DNA of 64,000 bases, taken from the IMG/VR virus record IMGVR_UViG_3300034072_000373, positions 1 through 64,000 of that record; one strand, written 5' to 3'. The stretch is from a virus. Made by a program: the position numbers and the translations under genes. The notes beneath the pieces were generated by a model, which saw only the letters and a program-made list of their open reading frames with translations, was not told the DNA's origin and made no database searches. Position 1 is the stretch's first letter, and each line of letters starts with the position of its first letter. This document shows, piece after piece, positions 42,228 to 50,310 of the stretch.

Positions 42228-42698
42228 TTAGGAAGTTCTTGAGATTCTTCTCAAGATGCGTCCAGCATAATGGACGATCTTCTGCGCTCCATAGAGAGCA
42301 GTGTGACCGGGTTTACCATTGTGCTTTCGGGCATTGGCTCCACGCCAAATTTCCTTGAAGATATTAGCCTCATCTGGATTCAGTTCAAGTGCTTCGATGA
42401 TGTCTTCACACTCTGCCTGATAAGGTTCCTGATCTTCCCTTTGTGGGTGATCCACATGAACTAGATAGTAGTTCACACGGCCACCCTTAACTTCAGTTTC
42501 CTGAGCGAGCTTAGCTGGTAAGCCCTTCGCTAGTTCCTGCTTCGCCAGCTTCTGCACTATCTCCGCCATCGACTGATTCTCCGGTGGTGGATTCAGCTTC
42601 TCCAGCGCTTCCCGAAACTCCTGTTCCTGTCTCGACGCTCCCATCATTTCCTCCTGTATCGCTTGAAAGAACTTCGGATGCCTTGCTGCGAGTCCCAT
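42228..42698 (-). CDS. conserved phage protein with long overlapping N-terminus
   Basis: The protein has 156 residues from ATG 42698 or 113 from ATG 42569; both starts have a GGAG site. The C-terminal part (VNYYLVHVDHPQREDQEPYQ, AECEDIIEALELNPDEANIF, KEIWRGANARK) is a conserved phage family of unknown function. If the first start is used, 188 bases are read in two frames, the other frame being the acidic tail of the upstream gene. The conserved part begins after residue 70, so it does not settle the start. Confidence 0.7.
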   Translation of the reverse strand: MGLAARHPKFFQAIQEEMMGASRQEQEFREALEKLNPPPENQSMAEIVQKLAKQELAKGLPAKLAQETEVKGGRVNYYLVHVDHPQREDQEPYQAECEDIIEALELNPDEANIFKEIWRGANARKHNGKPGHTALYGAQKIVHYAGRILRRISRTS

Positions 42699-43020
42699 TG
42701 AATGCTCCCTCAGCCTGTGCCTTCAGTTCTGCTTCTTCGGTGCCAGCACGGAAATCTTCTTCCGACATACGGCCCAGAGGAACCAGATTGGTGATGATCA
42801 CATCCATGATCTTTGGGTTGTTTGGGTTGCCCTGCATCTTCTGAAGGAACTGCACCTGAAGTGCCTGTTGGATACGGCCAACTGCCTTGAGATTGAAAAC
42901 AGGATCATCATTGATGATGAGTGCATTGCTGTCCACTCGCTGAGCGAAGGTAGCCTCATCATCCACAAAGATGATGATGCCAGCAGCAATGAAATAGTTG
43001 TGTAGCTTCGTGTCGGTCAT
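42511..43020 (-). CDS. hypothetical protein with acidic disordered tail
   Basis: The 169-residue protein has a folded N-terminal part (LHNYFIAAGIIIFVDDEATF, IQQALQVQFLQKMQGNPNNP) followed by about 60 residues of Gly/Ser/Glu/Thr low complexity (GEAESTTGESVDGGDSAEAG). It follows the tail-spike terminator and starts a new run of replication genes. The tail overlaps the next gene in another frame. No family recognised. Confidence 0.65.
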   Translation of the reverse strand: MTDTKLHNYFIAAGIIIFVDDEATFAQRVDSNALIINDDPVFNLKAVGRIQQALQVQFLQKMQGNPNNPKIMDVIITNLVPLGRMSEEDFRAGTEEAELKAQAEGAFNGTRSKASEVLSSDTGGNDGSVETGTGVSGSAGEAESTTGESVDGGDSAEAGEAGTSEGLTS

Positions 43021-43038
43021 TTAGATTCTCCAAAAGAA

Positions 43039-43071
43039 AAGGAACCAAGAGACATAATCCCTTGGTTCCTT
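43039..43071 (-). terminator. intrinsic terminator after tail-spike cassette
   Basis: AAGGAACCAAG (43039-43049) pairs with CTTGGTTCCTT (43061-43071) over 11 bp; on the minus strand TTCTTTTG follows. It separates the tail cassette from the recombination and replication genes downstream. Confidence 0.8.
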
Positions 43072-43090
43072 ACTTTCACTCTAATGTCTA

Positions 43091-46000
43091 TTAGAGCGGG
43101 TTTGCTAGGGTTTGTGATGAAGTCTGGGAATAGATGAACCAAGTTGAGCCAGCAGCCCTACCTAGTGCTTCTTGTTCAGCCAGCTTCGTTGCAAACGCAT
43201 TGTCTGCGATCACCTTAGCGTTCTGCATTTGTGTATCAGTGTAGCCCATACGAATGAGCGTATCTGGTGCAGCCAGAAGCAAGTCAGTTCCCTGACCGTC
43301 TCTGGAGTTTGACGTTGAACTGCCGGGAAGAGTGTATCTATCCCATGTAGCTGTATAACCGTCAGTCAACATGCGTGCTCTTGAGGCAGCATATGAATGT
43401 GGCAAGGCAGCTACGTCTGACATGTCATTAAGATTAGTCATCCAGTTCTGACGCCATACTGAAATGCTGTAATACTGATTATCAGCAGGTGGGATATCAA
43501 ACCCATTGTTGATTCTCTGTCTTACACGCTCTGCATGTGCATCACACATGAAGTCGAACACTTCACCAGCAATAGAGCTTCTGGCTCTGATAGCTGCATC
43601 CATGCCATAGAACTTCATGGTGAACAGTGATGCCAGCCAATAGCCAGCTTGGAATTCGGAGTAGCCTACGTCCTGATATGCTGCACCTGAAGTTTCATAC
43701 TTCACTGCCATGCCAAAGACATTGCAGACATATGAGTCCAGCTTCAGAATATCAATTTCACCTTCAGTAAAGATATCTGAGGGTGGATTGAAATAGACAT
43801 CACCATAGTTAGCTGCCCAACCTTCATAGTCAGCAACCAACCAATCCAAGATTTCACTACGGCTGTAGAGACGATCACTATTCTGTGAACCATAATGCCA
43901 AGCCAATGCAGCATGTTGGTGAACCCAAGCTGCTGATCGACCAGCCCATTCGGACTGATTGACATTGATGATTGCACTGGAACCGCCTGAATAGAGTCTG
44001 GTCTGATCGGTAAACTGATTACCCATCATCGCAAATTCAGGAGTCTTGAACAGTGAACTACCCCAATATGGGAACTGATGCCCATGGAGTGAGTCGATAC
44101 CAAACCCACCAAAATATGGATGAGTTGGATCAACAGCCCAACGAATACCGTAAGTGTCAGGGGTTGCCCTCCAACGCATTGGGTATTCTTGGGTAATCCA
44201 GTCAGCACGATTATCCAACGATGCCATTGCATACCATGCACGTTCTGGTGGGGTGTATGATTCACCAGCACCATAATAGTGATAGCGCATTGAGATTGGT
44301 CGGGTTGGATTCCCCTTATACAGAGGCTTACAACGACCATTCTCCACTGAGTGATATGGCTCAGAAGCATATGAAGTCAGATAGTCTAGTGCAATGTTAA
44401 GCAGAGGAGTCTGATCAACATGACGGACACCATTCACATCCTGACAGTAGATTGCCACTGGTTCAGGAATTGCCTGACGCTCATTACGAGTGCCACCATT
44501 ACCTGTCAGTGGTGATTTACCACAGATATTGAATGGGGTGTATTTGAGCCAAAGCCCAGCATTAGGCTTAGTTGAATTACTGGTATAAGGACCAGTGACG
44601 GTATTACCGTATGGGTCAGTATTGTTGGGTGAATTAGCCCATTCAGTAATTGAACTGTAGCCTACCTCGAATGGCTCCCATGGCATGTTAAGCCAGTTAC
44701 CATAACCATTCTGCTGGAAAGTCCCCATGACTCTCGCATCACCACCATTCACTGAGAAACCAGTGTATGAGTTAAATGGGATACGAGCCTCAAACACAGG
44801 CATATTTTCATACACTTGGTTCTGAGTATAGATTTGGGGATTACGATTTCTCCAAATGATAGAGCAACGAGCAGTGCCTTGTGGATACCACCAGTTACCT
44901 GTGTCTACCATTGGATTGGCTCGACCATCATAGTCACCTTCCCAGACATTAGGAATGTCTAGGCCATTGAGTGGGCCACCATCTGGACGTTCGATAGTAT
45001 CCAAGAGGTTATTATCTTTGTCGTAGATTTTCCACTTATGAGGAACCATGTAGGTATTCTTGCCCTGTGGATCACCAAATGGTGATTCAGGGACATTGAT
45101 CCAGTAGACGAACTGGAAGACTGAGTATGTGCCCATACGGATACATTCACAGCCATAAGCCAGATCGCCAATGATTGGGACCGGACCCTTTGGAATACAC
45201 TCAAACCATTTATAGTTCAGGCTATCGGCCTCAAACCGACAGTTCTGAGCTTGCGGTAGAGTCATGACCAATTCGTTTGGATGAGGAATCCCTACGCCAG
45301 TAGACCAGTCTTCGAGGACTGCCTTATAAGCGTCACCGGGTTCCACATCATACTCATCCACAATGACGGTGATGATCTTGTCTTCAACGTCTGTGGTATT
45401 GGTGATTGTCACAGGTGATGGGGCACGGACAACATTGTCTGTAGCATCCACAACAAGGCGTGAAATTACCAATGGAGTGATTGAGCCTTCAGGAACAGTT
45501 TCATAGGTGTAGTCGATACCGGGGGTATCATAGTCCACCTTCAGAGACTTGAACTTACAGACCCGTGCATCACTGAGATTGCCGATAGAACCATTGACCC
45601 AGATAGCCATGCTTGGCGTGATCTTTGGCCTATCATATGCTGTGACATCAACAGTGTTGATAAGCACATCATCAATAGTCAGTGTTACAGTTCTCGTGGT
45701 TCCATTGTCCGCATATTCCACGACATACTTATGAATGTCAGGGAGGAATGGGGCAAAGGTTGCGGGATCACAAAGCTGGATGCTTGTAAAATCAGCAGCA
45801 GTTTTGTTTCGTCCCATTTCTAGGACGAGAGTGTCACCTGTGCCACCAGCCCAACGATACTGAATGTTGAAACGATCTGAGGGATACTCATACATTTCAA
45901 ACAGACGAACACCGTAGTTGATAATGGCACCTGTCCACTCAACCCTGAACCTTGAAGGTGCAAAGGTAGTTGCTGGATCAGAGGTTTCCTGAAGCAAAAT

Positions 46001-47533
46001 TCCAACCACATTTGCAAACATGGCAACATCAGTATCCAGATTCACACACTGGTTTACTGAATCCCATGAAGCATTTGCAGCAGCAGCTTCACCCTGAACT
46101 GAGTTCGAGGTGTAATAGCCCAAAGGCAAGCTGTTACCGAAACCTTCAGTCATTGAATCAGGAACATGGCCTGTCCCAATAACCCCACCATCATTGGCCA
46201 GATTCCACAGACAGTTACGAGATAGAGTAACGTCGAATGGGCGCTTCTCTCTCAAGTTAAATGCAGTGTCATCATAGGCAATGCTGTAGGACTTCCCTAC
46301 TTCGGTGATAGCACCGAGAGGTAGGATAAGACCGGGAGCAACGTAGAGTGTATCAGGAGTATCAGCGTCTGCTGGATTCAGAACAACACTTGCACCCTGA
46401 GCCACTGTCCAAGCAGACCAACCTGCTGAATTACCAGCCCGAACCTCACAACCGATTACATAATCGGTATCACCCTGAATGGGTGTGTAAGTGTTCTGAT
46501 CAGCATTCAGAATAGGATTGGATGCTCTTGTCCAACGATACTCATACATAGTTGGGATTACATCCCATGAGCCATTGTTTACAGAGAGTTCTTCCCCATA
46601 AATAAATGAGCCTGAGATAGTTGGTGCAGTGACATTGACGGGGAAATCATCCGAAGGAATCTCTTCACCATCAACAACACCACCGCCTGTAGCAGCGACA
46701 TAAGCACTGTTACCTGAAGCGTTAGTAGCTCTTACCTTGGCTCCAATTGTAGTGCCTTCATCAATTGCTAGAAGGTTATATGTGTTTCCGTTGGCTCCGG
46801 GAATATCAATCCCATTTCGAGTCCACTGACGTGAGAACGAAGTAGGAGAGTTAGTCCATGTGCCTGTGGATACACTGATCGTCTGACCCACAACAAGTGA
46901 GCCAGAGATAGCAGGGGCAGAGAGATTTGCTGGAGCTTGAGGAACCGTCTCTGGATTGACGACACCCCCACCTGTGGCATTGACCCAGATGGATTCACCA
47001 GCAGCGTTTTCTGCACGAACCTTGGCACCAATCACACTGTCTACATCACTGTCGAGCAGTGTGTAGATCGTGGATGTTGCACCAATGATATCAACGCCAC
47101 CAAGGGTCCACTGATAGTCGTAATCAGTGGGATTGCCTGTCCATGAACCAGTGGACACTGAGAGGGTAACACCCTCTGTCAGTGTGCCTGTGATTGCTGG
47201 AGCAGATACGAGAGTTGGAACCTGAGTGACAGGGGGAAGCCCATCACTAGCAACACCAATGACGAGGTTTACACCTGCGTCATCAGTGGTTGCATACAGA
47301 CCAATTCTCTTCTCTGGATCAGAGAATGGAAGCTGAATATCAACTTCATCCCCCAATTCAGAAGCTGGTGCATCAGTGATGACGGGAACCATCAGATAGG
47401 TTCCCGTCCCAATAGCTTCTGGACCCTCAATTGCTGAGAGGTCCACAAGATGGAGTTTGCCTCCATCACCATCATTACCCTTGGGTCCGGGCGGACCCTG
47501 AATAGGTGTGCCAACAAGATCGACTTTGATCAT
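43091..47533 (-). CDS. giant tail spike with Ig repeats and enzymatic-looking C-terminus
   Basis: The 1480-residue protein has residues 1-100 similar to the start of the next tail protein (MIKVDLVGTPIQGPPGPKGN; short collagen-like piece), so both use the same anchor. About 108-395: three tandem Ig-like repeats of about 90 residues (SAPAITGTLTEGVTLSVSTG... YQWTLGGVDI...). About 510-670: a lectin-like beta-sandwich (FRVEWTGAIINYGVRLFEMY). Last 750 residues: aromatic-rich, helical repeats with HxH and Trp-rich patches (DSLHGHQFPYWGSSLF, WVHQHAALAWHYGSQN) like an alpha/alpha-toroid polysaccharide lyase or hydrolase. Probably a capsule or EPS depolymerase; the activity is inference. Confidence 0.75.
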   Translation of the reverse strand: MIKVDLVGTPIQGPPGPKGNDGDGGKLHLVDLSAIEGPEAIGTGTYLMVPVITDAPASELGDEVDIQLPFSDPEKRIGLYATTDDAGVNLVIGVASDGLPPVTQVPTLVSAPAITGTLTEGVTLSVSTGSWTGNPTDYDYQWTLGGVDIIGATSTIYTLLDSDVDSVIGAKVRAENAAGESIWVNATGGGVVNPETVPQAPANLSAPAISGSLVVGQTISVSTGTWTNSPTSFSRQWTRNGIDIPGANGNTYNLLAIDEGTTIGAKVRATNASGNSAYVAATGGGVVDGEEIPSDDFPVNVTAPTISGSFIYGEELSVNNGSWDVIPTMYEYRWTRASNPILNADQNTYTPIQGDTDYVIGCEVRAGNSAGWSAWTVAQGASVVLNPADADTPDTLYVAPGLILPLGAITEVGKSYSIAYDDTAFNLREKRPFDVTLSRNCLWNLANDGGVIGTGHVPDSMTEGFGNSLPLGYYTSNSVQGEAAAANASWDSVNQCVNLDTDVAMFANVVGILLQETSDPATTFAPSRFRVEWTGAIINYGVRLFEMYEYPSDRFNIQYRWAGGTGDTLVLEMGRNKTAADFTSIQLCDPATFAPFLPDIHKYVVEYADNGTTRTVTLTIDDVLINTVDVTAYDRPKITPSMAIWVNGSIGNLSDARVCKFKSLKVDYDTPGIDYTYETVPEGSITPLVISRLVVDATDNVVRAPSPVTITNTTDVEDKIITVIVDEYDVEPGDAYKAVLEDWSTGVGIPHPNELVMTLPQAQNCRFEADSLNYKWFECIPKGPVPIIGDLAYGCECIRMGTYSVFQFVYWINVPESPFGDPQGKNTYMVPHKWKIYDKDNNLLDTIERPDGGPLNGLDIPNVWEGDYDGRANPMVDTGNWWYPQGTARCSIIWRNRNPQIYTQNQVYENMPVFEARIPFNSYTGFSVNGGDARVMGTFQQNGYGNWLNMPWEPFEVGYSSITEWANSPNNTDPYGNTVTGPYTSNSTKPNAGLWLKYTPFNICGKSPLTGNGGTRNERQAIPEPVAIYCQDVNGVRHVDQTPLLNIALDYLTSYASEPYHSVENGRCKPLYKGNPTRPISMRYHYYGAGESYTPPERAWYAMASLDNRADWITQEYPMRWRATPDTYGIRWAVDPTHPYFGGFGIDSLHGHQFPYWGSSLFKTPEFAMMGNQFTDQTRLYSGGSSAIINVNQSEWAGRSAAWVHQHAALAWHYGSQNSDRLYSRSEILDWLVADYEGWAANYGDVYFNPPSDIFTEGEIDILKLDSYVCNVFGMAVKYETSGAAYQDVGYSEFQAGYWLASLFTMKFYGMDAAIRARSSIAGEVFDFMCDAHAERVRQRINNGFDIPPADNQYYSISVWRQNWMTNLNDMSDVAALPHSYAASRARMLTDGYTATWDRYTLPGSSTSNSRDGQGTDLLLAAPDTLIRMGYTDTQMQNAKVIADNAFATKLAEQEALGRAAGSTWFIYSQTSSQTLANPL

Positions 47534-47545
47534 TTTCGTTATCCC

Positions 47546-49978
47546 TTACGCAGTTGCACGATTTGCGAAATTATCCACATACGGAGTGAAACCAGCTTCG
47601 ATAGTGTTATTCGACAGAGTAACATCATCTACATACCAGTTTGTCACAAAGTTTGTGGGGAATGACCAACCGACAGGGTAATTCGCAAAGGATACCGTGT
47701 TGTCGCTAATCACCAGACCATCAGCCGACCAGAGTTGGCCTTCAGGACTGATTGTGATTACAGTCAGAGCATTGTCCTTATAACGTCCTTGGATCAGGAT
47801 GTTATTATCAATTACCCCTGTTGCACCATTCGACAAGTCGATCAGATAGTTCACACCCTGACCGAACGTATCGTCAATGGAGCAATTCCGCATATTGATA
47901 GCTCTTGCACGGCACTTCACATAGTGACCACCAGTGCCACGATCAAACTGGCAATTATCCAGTGTGAACGTGTTAATCTGCCCAATGTAAACACTATGAG
48001 CAGGACCACCTTCTGTGTAACCACAGCGGGTGAATCGGGTATTCTTGATTGTGATAAAGCTGTTGGCTCGATCACCACCAATGATTAGACCATTGTAACT
48101 ATCTCTGAAGATGCAGTTCTCAACGAGCAGAGCATCAGATTCATGTCTGATACCAGCTTCATTGGTTTCATCACCCTTCATGTTGCGGAATTCGATATTG
48201 CGGACAACAGACTCTACACCACGAAGAACGAGTGCAGCTTTCTGTTCAGCAATACCACCATCAAAGATGACAGGACCAAGGGTTGAACCTTGGTAAGTAA
48301 TGGAGCCACCATTCTGAACCACGGAATCACCATAGACACCGGGTTGAATTTCAATGGTTCCAGTCCCGTTACCAATTGCCCAAACAGCATCTGCGAGTGT
48401 GGCATATGAAGTGCCAGTCTCAAGGACAGTGAATGGGTTAGCTGGAGGGGGTGAGCCTTTGACACCATCAGGAACAATCAGAAGATAATTGGCTACACCG
48501 TCGATGGTGTAATCCAATCTCTGGTTCCCTCTATCTGTGGTCAGAGTTCTGGTATCGACATACAAGCTCTCAAAGGTAGCCTTCGAGATTGTCCCATTTG
48601 ACACGGGAGCATAGCTGATTACTGGATCAAGCCGCTTATATGAAAGGCGAAGGTAATTGATTTCCAGATTGTCTACGGAAGTCAGATAGCTACCCAACAC
48701 ATTGTTTGAGTAAAGTGTGCTATTTGCGGTTACGTAAACTTTGGTTGCAGTAAGTTCAGTAATACCGAACTTCACACCATTCACATAGAATTCAACATGA
48801 CCACCATCGCTTTCTGGATCATTGACCCATTCAGCTTCGAGTAGCATTTCCCCTGTATGGGGATTGAATTGATTGATGAGGGTGGAAGGGGTATAAACAG
48901 TTTGTGTTACACCATTGGCGCTTAGTCTGAAGAACAGAGCCTTCGACCAGTGGATACCAAAGGTAGCTTCACAAACACCACTTTCACCAATGCCAAGAAG
49001 AATCGTAGTGCTATCTTGCTGATGGGCATAGACCATAGCAGAGAAGCGGATTCTGGCTGGCATATCTGGTTGTGATGCTCCTGAGAATGCTAGTCCAGCA
49101 GCAGCGGATACAAGCCCTGAAGTCTTGGAGAGCACAACCTTATTCCCATTGTAGGTGGCTCCAGTGCCATCCACAGTGAGGGGAACAGATACCTCACCAC
49201 CACTTGCAGCAAAGCTACCGCCAATGACGGAATTCCACTGAGTGGTGTAGGTGGGCTGTGACGTATCAACAACACGCTGAGCCAGAGTTACCCCTGACTC
49301 AAATGCAGTTGTGATGTTGATTGTGGGATTGGCTGCCAAGACTGTCAGATTCAGCGGAGTGAGTTCACCACGATAAACATACAGAAATGGTAGATAGTCC
49401 CATTCAGGAAAGATGGAGGCAGGGTCTTGAAGGACACCACCACCAGTTGCAGCAACGGCTGGGCTTTCGCCTTCATCGTTGGTTGCATAAACATTCAGGC
49501 CAATGACCTTCAGTTTATCGTCTGTTGATGTAGCATATGAAACACCAACAGCACCGGGAATTGCCACACCATCCAAAGTCCATTCATATCTGAATGATGT
49601 TGGATTATTGAGCCAAGTGCCATCGGTTGCTTTAAGGAGAGTCTCCCCAGCAATTAGCTGACCTTGGATCGTTGGTGGCACGGTATTGATAGGGGTGAGG
49701 ACATCTCCATCAGAGATGCCTACCACCACATCAACCCCTTCAGTATTGGCATAGGCATACATAGCAATCCGCTTATTCAGATTGTTGTATGGAAGCTGTA
49801 GATCGACTTGATCGACCATGGCTTCATTTGGCACTGACCGAACTACTGGAACCAACAGATAAGACCCGGAGCCAATAGACCCCGGACCTGAAATGTCGGA
49901 TAGATCGACCAGATGCACATATCCATCTTTGCCCTTTGGACCCTCTAGAGGAGTCCCCACTAGATCAAACTCAATCAT
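47546..49978 (-). CDS. tailspike with right-handed beta-helix
   Basis: In this 810-residue protein, the N-terminal anchor (MIEFDLVGTPLEGPKGKDGY ... SGSYLLVPVV) and one Ig-like repeat parallel the 1480-residue protein. A lectin-like middle follows. From about residue 535 (TSYATLADAVWAIGNGTGTI) a pectate-lyase-type beta-helix runs to the end, with short rungs such as GVESVVRNIEFRNMKG, ENCIFRDSYNGLIIGG, LDNCQFDRG and NMRNCSIDD. Such helices bind and often cut host polysaccharide. Start overlaps the upstream stop by 8 bases. Confidence 0.82.
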   Translation of the reverse strand: MIEFDLVGTPLEGPKGKDGYVHLVDLSDISGPGSIGSGSYLLVPVVRSVPNEAMVDQVDLQLPYNNLNKRIAMYAYANTEGVDVVVGISDGDVLTPINTVPPTIQGQLIAGETLLKATDGTWLNNPTSFRYEWTLDGVAIPGAVGVSYATSTDDKLKVIGLNVYATNDEGESPAVAATGGGVLQDPASIFPEWDYLPFLYVYRGELTPLNLTVLAANPTINITTAFESGVTLAQRVVDTSQPTYTTQWNSVIGGSFAASGGEVSVPLTVDGTGATYNGNKVVLSKTSGLVSAAAGLAFSGASQPDMPARIRFSAMVYAHQQDSTTILLGIGESGVCEATFGIHWSKALFFRLSANGVTQTVYTPSTLINQFNPHTGEMLLEAEWVNDPESDGGHVEFYVNGVKFGITELTATKVYVTANSTLYSNNVLGSYLTSVDNLEINYLRLSYKRLDPVISYAPVSNGTISKATFESLYVDTRTLTTDRGNQRLDYTIDGVANYLLIVPDGVKGSPPPANPFTVLETGTSYATLADAVWAIGNGTGTIEIQPGVYGDSVVQNGGSITYQGSTLGPVIFDGGIAEQKAALVLRGVESVVRNIEFRNMKGDETNEAGIRHESDALLVENCIFRDSYNGLIIGGDRANSFITIKNTRFTRCGYTEGGPAHSVYIGQINTFTLDNCQFDRGTGGHYVKCRARAINMRNCSIDDTFGQGVNYLIDLSNGATGVIDNNILIQGRYKDNALTVITISPEGQLWSADGLVISDNTVSFANYPVGWSFPTNFVTNWYVDDVTLSNNTIEAGFTPYVDNFANRATA

Positions 49979-50309
49979 GAGTTACCTCCGTTCTGAAGAT
50001 GAAAGGGATGGTCTGAGTTCGAGTCTCATATCCACCCGGAGCAGTCAGAAGAATATCTAGATCGTTACGACCTAGAGGCCAGTCACCAGTTAGGTTGTGG
50101 TAAACCAATAGTGCTGTGTAATCTTCATTGACCCAATAGCAGGAGATATCTGCAATTGGTGGAGCACAGCCCCTGCTACGTTCTTTCCTCAGTTGAGCAG
50201 TGGGAACCCAATGCTCGAAGAATTTCGGAGAGAATCCCTCCGGCAATTCTAGAGAGAAAATGTATGCGAACGTATTCCCTCGTTTGAAAGTGATTGGTTT
50301 GGTGATCAA
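49971..50309 (-). CDS. small tail-adaptor protein starting the spike cassette
   Basis: The 112-residue protein starts at a TTG (50309): AGGAGG, encoded by the last codons of the DNA polymerase gene, lies 5 bases before it, and the polymerase stop is one base away. It is beta-rich (ITFKRGNTFAYIFSLELPEG, DLDILLTAPGGYETRTQTIP), like small proteins that fix receptor-binding proteins to a baseplate. It probably links the spikes to the tail. The longer ATG frame inside the polymerase gene has no ribosome-binding site. Confidence 0.6.
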   Translation of the reverse strand: MITKPITFKRGNTFAYIFSLELPEGFSPKFFEHWVPTAQLRKERSRGCAPPIADISCYWVNEDYTALLVYHNLTGDWPLGRNDLDILLTAPGGYETRTQTIPFIFRTEVTHD

Positions 50310-50310
50310 C

